Part shown: one piece after another, positions 1 through 10,981 of the stretch
Numbering within the stretch: the first letter of the stretch is position 1
Layout of the letters: the number at the start of each line of letters is the position of its first letter
DNA from: Setaria digitata
Lineage: Eukaryota; Nematoda; Chromadorea; Rhabditida; Setariidae
Length of the DNA stretch: 64,000 nt
Assembly: GCA_003640385.1 (NCBI GenBank)
Contig: RCAB01000044.1
Span: 1-64,000, forward strand
Direction: 5' to 3'
The notes under the pieces: model-generated
The model's input: only the letters and a program-made list of their open reading frames with translations
Database searches by the model: none
Told to the model about the DNA's origin: nothing
Program-made: the position numbers and the translations under genes

Positions 1-1085
1 TATCACGCCACCTCACCTCGCACTTCACGATCCGCCATATCATGCCACCACACCTCACGACACCTCCCATGTCCCTTCCCTAGCACCACCAGCACAACTC
101 CACAACCGTGAAATATGAATGAATTTCCGCTAATGTCACGCGTTTTTTGGCTAAACATTGCTATTGCTCACATGACCCGTGCATACTTCTCTCAGTCAGC
201 AGCTCCTCCTGGTTGGTGATATTTCAATGGAATATATCGATTTCTGTTATCAATCGATCTGTCTCTTCATGTCCTATCTCGAGCTCTGCATTTTCTCTTT
301 ATCAGTTGATCTGTGCTTGTTTATGCTCAATTTCAAGGATTTCGTTGTCTCTTTATCAGTCGATCTTTGCCTCTTTATGTTTGATCCTCAAGTGTTTGTA
401 CCAGTCGTACTGGCTTGTTTATACTACCGTTCTTTTTTTTTGCAATGGGAAAAAAGAACGGAGCTGATTGTGGTTTAGGAACAAATAACCAACAAAACTT
501 TTTTAAAGTCATGATGAGCCGAGCTGTCAAAGTTATTTTAAGTGGACCATTCGGACAACTGCAAATATTATCGGTTGGTGCCGGCAATCACTAAGCAAAC
601 AGAAGAGAGGCCTGATTGATACCATTTGGATTTTTTTTGCAGCATGGAAAAGATTGGCCCAATATTTATCACATCACACACACCACTGTCAGGAATAAGT
701 GTGCAGTTCGGCGAAGTGCTGAAGCCAAGGACTTTTAAAGTTGCTGATGTAATATTAGTAATTTGATGAACTGAGAAAAACTCGGATCAGCTAAGTTGCT
801 AAAGAGTGATGCATTGTTGTTTATGCTTATTATTAATAAAAATGTCCCTATTGTAAGAGCAGCTCAATAGCAGAAATGATTGAGATGAACTTGGCTTTTA
901 TTGCTACATTCACTTGTCCCTATCTGTCTCATTTGTGAATAGTAAGCTCTGTCTCTTCTCAAAGTTCGAACTTTTCGGAGGTGCAGTAACAAACATCTCC
1001 TACCAACAGCGCACACACACACTCACAGACACACACGAACTTCACTACATCATCTTAAGACTTCCACCACTTGCTGTTACATTCG
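1..1085. other. Upstream non-coding region of the MOSPD2-like gene
   Basis: No gene was recognised. Open frames at 147-478 are T/C-rich and low-complexity; they owe their openness to a degenerate repeat of about 54 bp (see 246-410). The segment just before 1086 is pyrimidine/A-rich with a short CA-rich run (about 1009-1036). It may hold the promoter and 5' leader of the gene starting at 1086. Confidence 0.5.
246..410 (+). repeat. Degenerate ~52-54 bp tandem repeat, three copies
   Basis: Three related copies begin near 246, 297 and 351. Each carries a core like tttatcag-t-gatctgtgcc followed by tttatg. Because the period is about 54 bp (18 codons), a + frame reads through as repeats of SLSVDLCLFM. 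The first copy is the most diverged. It looks like a decayed minisatellite; coding is unlikely because the translation is low-complexity and no splice context was found. Confidence 0.5.
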
Positions 1086-4000
1086 ATGACTGTGACAGCT
1101 AATGAAGAAAGCCATCAAGTGCTGCAAACTTTACGACAACGCCTACGAAAGGTTACTCGTTTGTTTTCCTTCTGAGTCCTTAAAAGATTGTCGTTCCGTC
1201 CACCACCACAACTTAACCTTCTGCTTATTGTGGATTCATAAAATTCGAACGCTTTTCCTTCCAGTTCAGATTATAATCTTAAATAAGACTAGGAATTGTT
1301 CATACAGTTCATCGATGGTACCAAAGTAGCAAGGAATGATCTGAATCGGATATTCACGGAGGATTGGTGGCCACTGTCGTTTCTTCTTGCATATCACTAT
1401 GATGTAGACGTGACATACGCTGTGATTCTAGAGTGTCTCAAATGGCGACGCTCCTTCTGTGTTAACCGTAACATTCTTTGCACATACTTCGAAAATGGAT
1501 CAGAACACTTTTTAAATCTTATAAATTCCATGACCTTTTCTTTCTTCACTTTTAACCCGAATATCTTGGCACTCTGATTGGTCGATCTCTTGTGCCAATT
1601 ACCTCTTGCTATCCTTTTGCAGATATTAGTTTGCTGGAACTAAAACCATTACTAGATAAAGGTTTGGCATACATACACGGTAAAGATTGCAACGGTTCAT
1701 CAATATGTAAGCTCATTTCAATTTAAACACTTAAATCCAAAACCATATTGCGGATTCTTGAAATTCGAGAATTCTTTGCTTTAATTTGTTGGTTGCGATA
1801 GCAGTAAGTGATAATTATGATAACAAGTTGGGAATCAATGTACATGTATTAATACTGTCGTTCAGTACTGAATTCAACAAAAATGGAAACCATTGGAGTG
1901 TTTTAATTGCAGTATGGATAAATATGCGACAACATGTGATCGGACAGCAAAACAGTGATAAGCTGATAATATACTGGCTTGAGCGACACACTATGGAATT
2001 ACAAGGAGCACGAATTACACTGCTATTTGATATGTCATCATGTTGCTTACAGAATATGGTCACACTTTATTATCAGCTATTAATTAGAAGAAAAAGTGAT
2101 GTGATGCTACTTTCCACTTGAATTAACAGCTACCTACAGTGAAAATGAAAGTTACTGAAAGTGATGAATGAAACTAAAAATAAATAAGTGGATGAATTTA
2201 GGAGGAAATTTGCAAGTTTGTAAAAAACGAATTCGCAAATTGTTTACTTATCAATGATGTCAAAGAAGCTTACAGGATTTGGATTTGATCAAATTTATCA
2301 TTCACTCATGCAAATACTATTATCCAAGTTGTTTAACATCACTGTTAATTTTTGAAAATCCGGGCTTATTGAAAGCGTCCTGGATACTACTACGTACCTG
2401 GATGTCACCTGAAATGCAACCTCTGCTTCAATATGTTAAACGTTCTTCTCTTCCAGCATATATACCGTTACCACATATTCCAATACGTTATGGTGGTCAG
2501 GTATGTTTTCCAAAAATGAAAAAAAAAAAAACCCGAAATGATGGCGCATTATAAGATTTATAGAGTTAATGAATTAATTAGAGATATTATTCTTTTACTG
2601 CTCTGAACATTTGGCCTTAGACGAATTCAAAACTTACAGATATTTCTGCCGAATAACAATGACTGCATGTTAAGTAAGATATTATTAAAATTTTAAATTT
2701 AAAAGTTGTTTCAGCTAAAATTGTGACTCTCTGTCTCGATTACTTCCTGAAAAGGGAACAGTACGTGAACTGAATCTTTCATCTATACACTACACTTTGG
2801 ATTTCGCTCTAAAGACTATAAAAATAATCAGTAAGATATAGTAACTGATAAGAAAAATTTAACAAAAATTTTAAGTTATCTAGTTAGGATATTTCATCAC
2901 AATTATCGAGATTTGAAGTTTAGTTTGCTGATTCATTCTTTTTTGAATTTTAGAAAACCGGAAATTGCAAAATTATCAGTTACTTTTTTTTTTTTTGTAT
3001 CATCCATCCAGACAGAGACCCGTAGCAAAAACATTTATTATTAATTACTCTCTTGTCATTTCAAATGTTGTGGTGGCAAAAAGCTACTAAAACAGTTCAA
3101 ACATTTAAATAAAATTAGCTTTGTTTTAATTTGCTGATTAATGTGCAAAAGGTTCGAAGGATAACAGTGAAAGAGAAATTGACTGAAAAGTTGACATATT
3201 GATAACGAATAATGTTTAGGAAGGAGGAACGAAGAAGTGAAACATTCGAACTTGGCATCCATTCTTCCAGTCTCTCATTTATTCTTTCTTTCTTTGCTTC
3301 AATTCATTAAACTAAAAAAAGAAAAAGTTTTATTTTGCTAGCAGCTACACTCACTCTTTCACACTTCACTTTCCTTCTTCGAATCTTTTTTTTTTTCAAC
3401 TTCACTTAATGCCATAATCATTGAGAAATCGCTTTTCCTTCAGTTTCTCTATTTTCGATATTAGCACATTATGATGAGAATTTCTTTCAAATCTTTCGAT
3501 GGAATTTCTGGCACACAGGTAAGAAAGGTTAGGAAAAAGAAAGATATCATCGCTCATTTGTTCTTTTTTTACATTACGCAATATCAAATTTCGTAGCATA
3601 AAATTTAATTAATTACCTGTCGAAGGAAAGAAAAAGTAAGTAATGAATGAAAAAATTTTACTGTAACACATTAGAGAGAGAGAAAAAAAAAAGACGCTTG
3701 ATGTTTGGAAATTTCAAGTATGTCCTAAGAAGTTTTTCAAACTTTTAAAATTTCAAGAATGTTCAAGCTTAGAAAATTTCTAGCTTAACACTGTGTAACA
3801 GATAAGAATCAAAGGCATCATCATCTTACAAATGTTTCTAGCATACAGACATTAATGATCGTAAAAAAATCATTTCCTGTCTCATTCGTTTACACCACTT
3901 CAGTTCACTATATGCTTCTGCAATTTTTGTTTTACACTTCCTGCTAAAAATCATCAGTAGTACTTTAAACAAGAATGAATCTAATCTAGTCTTTCTTGCT

Positions 4001-6504
4001 CAAGCTTCTTATCTGAATCTAACGTGAGCGTAAATTAAATTAGTAGGAACGTCAATGGGTTAGACATATGGATTATAATATGAACATCATAAACCTAAAT
4101 CAAAAAACTTCCTGTGAGAGTTAGGATTATTCTGGTATTCTGGTGATTGTCTAGTCTAGCAGTGAAGTAGCAAGTGCAATAGTTCGAATGAAACTTATTC
4201 ATTAAAAGCTCGGATTGATTTTATTCAAAGTTAACTTATTCCGTACAATAGACCTAAAACTGTTAACATGCATACTGCAAAAATATGCATTTTGCTAAAT
4301 GCCATAATTGTTATCAGCTTAACAATGCAGTTCAAATCACTGACATTTAAATTTAAACGTGAAAATTTCAATTGATAAAATAATGGGTGATTTTAATTTC
4401 CACAAGTGATTTAGTTTCGCTTTTCGATATATTTGCATTTCAGGATAGTTTCTTGTTTACAATGGATGAACTCGCTAGATGCATACCGTTGCAGTCACCT
4501 TTGAATAAATCCAATGATAACAATGAAAAGCACAATGATATCACTGATAATAACGTATCAACCAATGGTGCAGCCTATTTCAGTAATTTCGGCCGCAGAA
4601 GAGTACGTTTAATTGCTTTATCAGTAGGCATTTTATCACTCTCATTGTACGTTTAATTGATTTATCACTATGCTCATGATCTGCTCAAGAGAAATAACAA
4701 TACTGTACCAACTCACTTTTCATAAACTTTTCCCACTTACTTTTTCGGGCAGAAGATAGGAGAAGGAGGAGGAACTTTTCACTATCAAAATTTTTAAATG
4801 ATATGATTTTACTTATTGTAGTCTGTCACGTTCGAGGAGGAGGACTCAAGGCGAAACAATACGTCCACTACTACTACTACTACTACAACTTCCGTCACCA
4901 AACGGAATGGCTTACCTCATACTTTACGACGTTTAGCTGAGGCACGCTTACAGACCGCAGCTAAAAATTACGCCAAGGTGAAATTTCTTTCGATCTGGTA
5001 AGTTTCTTTTATGCATTGAATGTCTTCTAGAACAAGCTTGTCAACTGCGCCCTTGGACATATAAACATTTGCTATTACAAGAAGGACAAGTTTGTATGAC
5101 AAATTATCTCGTCATAATTACATTCATATTGTTTCCCTGTAATGGATGACAGTTTTTCTTCGAATATACCAGAAAATTTAGTCCACGTGAAGAATTAACA
5201 CTAAATCACGTCAATGGCGAAAACGATATGGTAGATGTTGTAGTTCTAAAGAACGAGAGTGCTCGAAATGTTGTATATAAAATCAAGATCACATCTCCAG
5301 AAAAGTTTCGCGTTCGTCCAAGCACTGGAACTATCGGTCCTGGTAGAACTGAATTCATTCGAGTTTACTTACAGAATGGTATGAAAAAATTCCATTAGCA
5401 CGAATCTGATTTTAAAATAATAATTAGCTAAATGCACTCTTTACTGCATCTTTCATTTCTTCTTTTTAGTTCAAACAAGTTATAGCATTCACTGAGACCT
5501 CACAAATTGATGAAAAAATTCCAAAGTTATTGTTGAATTCAACTCTTCGAACTAACAATTTCAGAATTTCGAAATTCAGTTCCACGTGAGAAGTTACTTC
5601 TGATGGCAGTGGAAACTGATGGAGAAAGCAGTGAAGATTTTGGAAATATTTGGAAACAGTCAAGTGAGGAAGCAAAAATGGAGCATAGACTGAAGTGTCG
5701 CTTACATCTTGAGAGCAACGTGACAACATCGACCGCAGAGTCGATAGATTTCAATAAAAAAGGAAGAAAAAATGATTCCTCCATTGGTACAGTAAGCATA
5801 AACTTAATTACTTCACTGATTTCCGAAGTTTAAAAATATCTGAGATTTCTCGGGAAAAGATAGTTTTCTATCCAGCACTTAGTATTCATTGCAAATTTTG
5901 ACACTACATTGATTTCTTCTGCACAACTTGTAAGAATAGGAACCTGAAACCCAAGTTATCGAAATCCAGAAATTGTCGCTTCTCCTTTTTGATCGAAGAT
6001 CGAGCATTTCCTAAAAGTTACGGCAAAGAGCGGTTCATTGGTTCAGACATTTACAATATCGTCTTCATAATTTTTTCAGTAGTAGACTTAAATCACTACC
6101 GCTGCCCAAGCCAACACCGAACTCCTGAAGCAACGCTTGGCACATTGCAAATCCATACACTAAGCCACTTTCCAGCATTACTTATTTGATGAACATCTAA
6201 ACCTACTAATATTGCAAAATACCCTGTAACACTGACAATTTCCCGAGCTATCCTGTGGTTGAAATTTTTAAACACTTGATGTGGATGGACAAAATTTCAG
6301 GAAACACTAGTGAAAACATTGGAAGCACGGGCGAATTCCCGACAGAACATCATTATGATTTTCATGGCATTCATCATCGTGCTCCAACTGCTATCACTCA
6401 TTTGGCAGCATCGACATTTCACATCAATCTTGAACAGTCAAAAAGATTTCTGCTCCAAATTTGCATCGCCCTCAAATAACCCTTTCTTTGATCCCGAGCT
6501 GTGA
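1086..6504 (+). CDS. MOSPD2-like CRAL-TRIO/MSP-domain tail-anchored protein
   Basis: Predicted exons: 1086-1151, 1308-1467, 1623-1706, 1913-2058, 2276-2500, 4444-4602, 4822-4977, 5153-5378, 5565-5791, 6301-6504. All phases match, giving 550 residues (human MOSPD2 is about 520). Residues ~25-75 resemble the helical region before a SEC14 domain. Residues ~76-227 form a CRAL-TRIO lipid-binding domain (YIHGKDCNG, IYWLERH, LIKFIIHSC). Residues ~335-440 form an MSP domain, where YKIKITSPEKFRVRPSTG matches the VAP-type pattern. WKQSSEEAKMEHRLKCRL follows the end of the MSP fold. A C-terminal transmembrane segment lies at ~499-518. MOSPD2 is an ER membrane protein that tethers organelles by binding FFAT motifs; the same role is inferred here. 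Exon 7 encodes a run of seven threonines. The start (MTVTANEESH) is the least certain part. Intron 5 is ~1.9 kb. It converges on the RSRC2-like gene. Confidence 0.85.
2501..4443 (+). other. Large intron 5 of the MOSPD2-like gene
   Basis: It starts with gtatgt after GGQ and ends in ttgcatttcag. It is AT-rich with poly-T and poly-A runs. The minus-strand open frames at 3056-3262 and 3402-3599 have low-complexity, unfamiliar translations. No exon was recognised. Confidence 0.6.
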
Positions 6505-7029
6505 GTAGAATATTCATTTAGCATTACTGTTGCACGAATCGAAACATTCATTTAACTGCTAATAACTTCTATAAGTTTCAGTGAGCAACATTTCTGAATG
6601 CAGAAAAATAATGAAGCATAAGGCTAACACTTTATGTCAAAGAAAAAGAACATTTGTAGATGATAATTAGAAAATGTGACATTAAGACATAAGGGAATAA
6701 CAAGGAACTTTACCTTCCAGACTGCGGAATATATATATATATATTCTATTTTATATATATAAAGCTTTCCAAATAATGCAAAATTTCAAAGAAAGGAAAT
6801 GAATTAAAATTTATCCAAGTTATTCAGGAAGATTCATAAGACTGCTCACTATACAAGCAGTGTTATACTTCAACACAATTAAAAAGTTTTGACGACATGT
6901 TATATGTAACATAGAACAATTACAATGACAAAAATTGTAAGTTAGAAAGTACTTTTTTCTCGCAATTTTTTCTTTTTTTTTTTTGAAGCAGCACTCAAAT
7001 GTTTCAAACTATAATTTCTGACTAGGAAA
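6505..7029. other. Convergent intergenic spacer
   Basis: This is the 3' flank shared by the MOSPD2-like gene (+) and the RSRC2-like gene (-). It is AT-rich, with an (AT)n stretch near 6729-6765. No canonical AATAAA was seen close to either stop codon. No gene was seen. Confidence 0.5.
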
Positions 7030-9110
7030 TCATTGATGGAACCCGAGCCCCTGACCTCGACTGAGATGCGTAAAAGACCGTGCTACCGCATACTGATGAT
7101 CCAAATGACTGTAAAGTTCACGCTGCCGTCTTCTTTCAGCTTCAACTTGATTATCATCCACTTCTGGCACTTTTTCTTGTCCTTCCTCATCACTTTTTTT
7201 CATACCCATTAAACTGCAATTTACAAATTCCTCACTTCACCTGTTATCAAATTTTTGAATCCAGACATCTGACTTACCTTGCCAGTAGAAAAACATTATT
7301 AACGCTGACAGATACATATATATTTTTCGTTTTATTTTAATTACGATAAATTTTTATATAGAATTTAAAAAAAAAAAAAGGAAAAGAAACTGCACCGTTT
7401 AAACTTATCTAACTGCTTGCTGTCTGAAGAGCTTGCTGCTAGTATAGAGTTCCAAGTAGAAGTGCTCGAAGGTCGTAAACTGGTAGGTGATGGAGTCGTA
7501 TTGCACTCTAACTCCTAAATTTCGTTTAAAAATAAGGCCAATTTCTAATTACTTTTTTTTTTGGATATACCCTCATGTAATATATAATTCAATTATAATA
7601 GTTAAAAGTAACCAGTACTGTAAAAACAAAGTTAAAAAATACTCAGCACTTTGCAGGGCTTCATTTTTTGAAGCAGCATTTAGAAGAAATTACCTTCTTT
7701 TCTTCCGGTTTACTCCAAATTAATTTCCTCTTCTGTATTTCCTCTGCTCTTTTCACAACAGCCTTTGTTGCCCACGCTGGTCGATCACTGTTCCCATCTT
7801 CATTATCCACCGGGCTAGAATATTAATTGAACTGAACTTTTTGAATGGTTATCCATTCTTGCAGTAATCTCAGACAGGCAATGACTAACCAATTTTCTGT
7901 AATAACGATTCGTCCCATCTTACTTTTTTTCAAAAGAGACTGGAGATTAAACTTCGTTGAAAATATTTTTCTATAGTTGTAGAGATAAGCACACCAAGCG
8001 GCTACCAATTGATTGTGAAACCATATAAACATAAATAAAAATTAAATAGTCTTAGCGTACCTATAACGTCGAGAGGAACGGCTTTTCCGAATACCTCCAC
8101 CTCGTTCATGCGATAGCTTACTGTTTCTATGCTCTTTCGAGTCGCTCTAAAAGGGTCAAGAAGAGAGTAGCGCTCCGCCGCTCACTCTTCATAAAATGAA
8201 ACATGTAATCAAGAAATGATAAAAATAAAATTATGAAATAGTATTTAAGATGCTAACCTCCCAAAATCATCAGAGCTGTTTCAGATATCCACATTAAAAC
8301 TAAACTGCTTACTTCGTGGGAATAACGAATTTAACTTTGATGCAATAGATACAGCAACGAAATATACCTCTTTATGATGATGACCACGACGATCGACTCG
8401 ATCTTCTCTTTCTTTATTTGAATACTGATCTCGACTTCGATCTCTTGAGTAACCGAGCTCGGAACTCCGTTCCCGTACAATCGAATCTGGTCCCCGTCCA
8501 CGATCATGGTGTTTATCCCCTCGATGTCGACTATCGCTGTGTCGTTCCACACTTCGCCCTCTTTTTTCTCGACCATATTTCCGGTCATGGGACCGGTCAT
8601 CTTCATAGCATTTCTTCCTTATGACATTATCTGACTTCTCCCTGTCGTCCTCTTCATCAGACCTTCTTCTAAAAAATACTTCCCACTAAAAAAAACTTAA
8701 TTCCCTTTAAACGAAGCAATTCTTTTTAGGATGGCAGACAGGTATAGATTTTAGTGTAGTAAATGTTACTGATGATATCCTGAAAACCAAAGATCACATG
8801 AGGACAAGTGCATCGTAAATATCTTATGTAGCTACTATACTTATTTATAATAGCTAACAGTAAAGCATTATCAAGAACAGAAGAATCAAACTTTCGATAT
8901 AGAATACTTCAATCAACTTTTCTCACTCCTCTCTTTCCATTTCACCTTAAAATAGGAGAGAGAGAAACTTATGAACAAGAAGGAAAGTAAAATAGATATT
9001 TATAAAATATAAACTCACTTCTTCTGTTTCTCTTGTTTGTCCTCGCTGCGTCGTTCAATGTGCTTACGAATCTCTTTGGCAGTCAATGATCGAAAGCTTC
9101 CATCAGCCAT
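7030..9110 (-). CDS. RSRC2-like arginine/serine-rich coiled-coil protein
   Basis: Exons in transcript order: 9110-9019, 8668-8368, 8146-8061, 7814-7694, 7514-7396, 7213-7030. Phases agree and give 300 residues (human RSRC2 ~434). Residues 1-31 are MADGSFRSLTAKEIRKHIER and a charged tail. Residues ~32-160 are a highly charged region rich in RS, RD, DR and HH pairs, typical of nuclear pre-mRNA-processing proteins. Residues ~200-300 match the SMAP (small acidic protein) domain at the end of RSRC2: KQLDKFKRLMGMKKSDEE, then LYSHLDHQYAVARSFTHLSR and a final GLGF. The start lies 12 nt after a splice acceptor (gttgcag, exon edge 9122), so the 5' end is probably trans-spliced. RSRC2 is a nuclear protein of poorly known function. 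The family call rests on the C-terminal domain and is strong. Confidence 0.85.
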
Positions 9111-9122
9111 ATATGAACCAAT
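9111..9122 (-). promoter_or_regulatory. Candidate spliced-leader acceptor of the RSRC2-like gene
   Basis: On the minus strand the sequence reads gatgttgcag immediately before 9122, leaving a 12-nt leader before the ATG at 9110. No upstream coding exon was found. In nematodes such a bare acceptor next to a start usually receives a spliced leader. The trans-splicing is inferred; an ordinary 5' UTR intron is the alternative. Confidence 0.45.
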
Positions 9123-10053
9123 CTGCAACATCTCATTTCCCCACAACTAGTATTAATGCCATATAAAAAGATGCGGTTGGTTTGACAGCTCCAACTCAAA
9201 CTTAGCAAAGGAGCATTCACTCATGGAGACTACCACGGAATACTCCTTACGTGAACCAAATCCTTATCAGCAGCAATACCATACAATCAAAAATAATACT
9301 CTAACCGTATAGACTTTCAAAGAGCATTCAAGGTGTCATGGTTAGGAATGTCGTGTAACTTAAGTGTAATAGTTCTTCACTTCCGAAGCTCAGTAACATG
9401 TGACATGTTGTTCACATGAAGTATGAAGTAATGATAGAGATTGATAATGGGAGGAAGTAGTGCATGCGAACACATCCTCAAGCTCATGCCGAATGACTTC
9501 TCAGCAACCGAAACTAATTAGGAGGACCTAGAAGGATAGAACCCGAACCCAAAGGTCAAGCCAACTTCTCCATCATCCCGCTGCTCTCAACGAATCACCC
9601 GTAGCATGCAACAACTACGCCACACTCTTGTTCCTTGTAGTTCAGGAAGAGGAGGAGACATGTGACGGTGTCAGTAAAGTTACTTGCTGCGTGAACTAAT
9701 TAATTAAGTGGAACTGATGAGAATTAAACTTTAGCATCGATTTGTTGTTAATTAATATGATTTATAGATGACTGTATTGATGATGATGTATCGGAAGAGA
9801 ACTAAATGATATGCTCTGTTGTCATAAGCATAAAAAGAAGAGGTATGTGACTGCGTGTAATCGGTGAGCTGTTGATGGGATGAGCTTAGAGAGGCAAGGT
9901 CTCACTTGAGAAAGTAAAAAATAGAAGGACAGGAGAGAATTCGTGCATATGAAGTAATATGAGAAGTTAACTGAGCTTGTCCTTTTTCTAGATCCTTTGA
10001 AATCCAGATCGTTTTTTCTTGGCTCAAGTTTACTTAAACTTGTTTCTTTCCAG
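9123..10053. other. Divergent intergenic region (RSRC2-like / msrB)
   Basis: This region separates two head-to-head genes and may carry both promoters. It holds a patch of higher GC at about 9530-9630 with tRNA-like A- and B-box resemblances on the minus strand (separate entry). No coding exon was recognised. Confidence 0.5.
9534..9628 (-). repeat. Possible tRNA-derived SINE head or decayed tRNA pseudogene
   Basis: On the minus strand, TGGCGTAGTTG resembles the RNA polymerase III A box, and about 65 nt later GGGTTCGGGTTCTATCC resembles the B box. The segment is GC-richer than its surroundings. I could not draw a full cloverleaf and no repeat partner was found in the window. Chance similarity is a real possibility. 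Confidence 0.25.
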
Positions 10054-10079
10054 GATTATTCAGATCAGTTTGTCATTTC
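10054..10079 (+). promoter_or_regulatory. Candidate spliced-leader acceptor of msrB
   Basis: The sequence tgtttctttccag ends at 10053 and is followed by a 26-nt leader to the ATG at 10080. A strong acceptor this close to a start, without an upstream exon, suggests trans-splicing. Inferred only. Confidence 0.4.
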
Positions 10080-10903
10080 ATGGCTGAGAGCAGAAGAAGT
10101 TCGTTAAGTTTGTGCAGCTTGCTAATAATAATATATTTCAGCAAATTTGCTTCAATCACATTGCTTTCAATGACTATTTTTTTATTGACAAAATATTGCT
10201 GATGTCTATCTTCTTGTGGTTGAAAATTCTGTCGAAATTTTTAGGTAAGAGTGCACTGGAAGCTTTGGGGAAAAAAGATCCAAAACAAGTTACATCGGAA
10301 GAGTGGAAGAAGGTTTTAAGTCCCTTAGAATATAGTGTTGCCCGAGAAGGTGATACCGAAAGACCATTCTCAGGAAAATTTGAGAAGCACTTCGAGCCCG
10401 GCTTATATGTCTGTCGCTGTTGTGGAGCACAGCTTTTCAAGTATATATATTATTGAAAAAGTTTTTTTTTTTAACCGAATAGTTTGCATTTCTTTAGATA
10501 GTGAAAATCATTGCTAGTCCAATTCAGATCTGAAAGCAAGTTCAATTCGGGCTGCGGTTGGCCAGCTTTTTCAAAATCTGTTGACAATGATTTGAACATA
10601 GTAAGATTGAAGGACACTTCAATGGGAATGAATCGTGTTGAGGTACGGTGTAAACAGGTAAATATTGGAATTCTAAGACGTTTGTTAGACTGTACTGAAG
10701 GAAAAAGTAGGCAGTTTACCTTGTTTGTTTGTCACTTGTCGTAAAATTTTGTACTATTATAAGGTTTAAAGGAAACTTAAAAGGTCTTTAAATCCGCATA
10801 ATTCCAGTGCAGTGCTCATTTGGGTCATGTTTTCAATGATGGACCAAAGGAAACTGGTGAACGTTACTGCATAAATAGTTGTTGTATGGACTTTGAAAAA
10901 TAA
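10080..10903 (+). CDS. msrB: Methionine-R-sulfoxide reductase B (MsrB)
   Basis: Predicted exons: 10080-10098 (uncertain), 10245-10440, 10528-10657, 10808-10903, giving about 146 residues. The protein reduces methionine-R-sulfoxide in oxidised proteins using thioredoxin. Two zinc-binding CxxC pairs are visible: CRCCGAQLF, and RCKQC leading into [20 protein letters not shown] carries the cysteine that commonly acts as resolving cysteine, and RYCINS carries the catalytic cysteine. The end reads CCMDFEK, with a vicinal cysteine pair where relatives usually have small residues. There is no sign of a selenocysteine codon. No obvious targeting peptide is seen, so a cytosolic or nuclear form is likely. 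Exon 1 is weak: its donor is gttcgt, and a gttaag donor with a shifted acceptor would give an almost identical N-terminus. Confidence 0.88.
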
Positions 10904-10975
10904 TTTTCTTAATAAGTTGTGCAGGATCCCTTTAGGAGATCCAATTTGATTCATAAAAAATAGAGCACCATAGCG

Positions 10976-10981
10976 AATAAA
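10976..10981 (+). terminator. Polyadenylation signal AATAAA of msrB
   Basis: A canonical AATAAA lies 73 nt downstream of the msrB stop codon, in gcgaataaagattc. Position and strand fit cleavage shortly afterwards. Confidence 0.6.

Noticed and set aside
7030..7105. tRNA-like string on the minus strand (ggtagcac... and gggctcgggttcc resemble A and B boxes)
   Set aside because: It is the last coding exon of the RSRC2-like gene: the frame reads HQYAVARSFTHLSRGQGLGF and joins the previous exon in phase.
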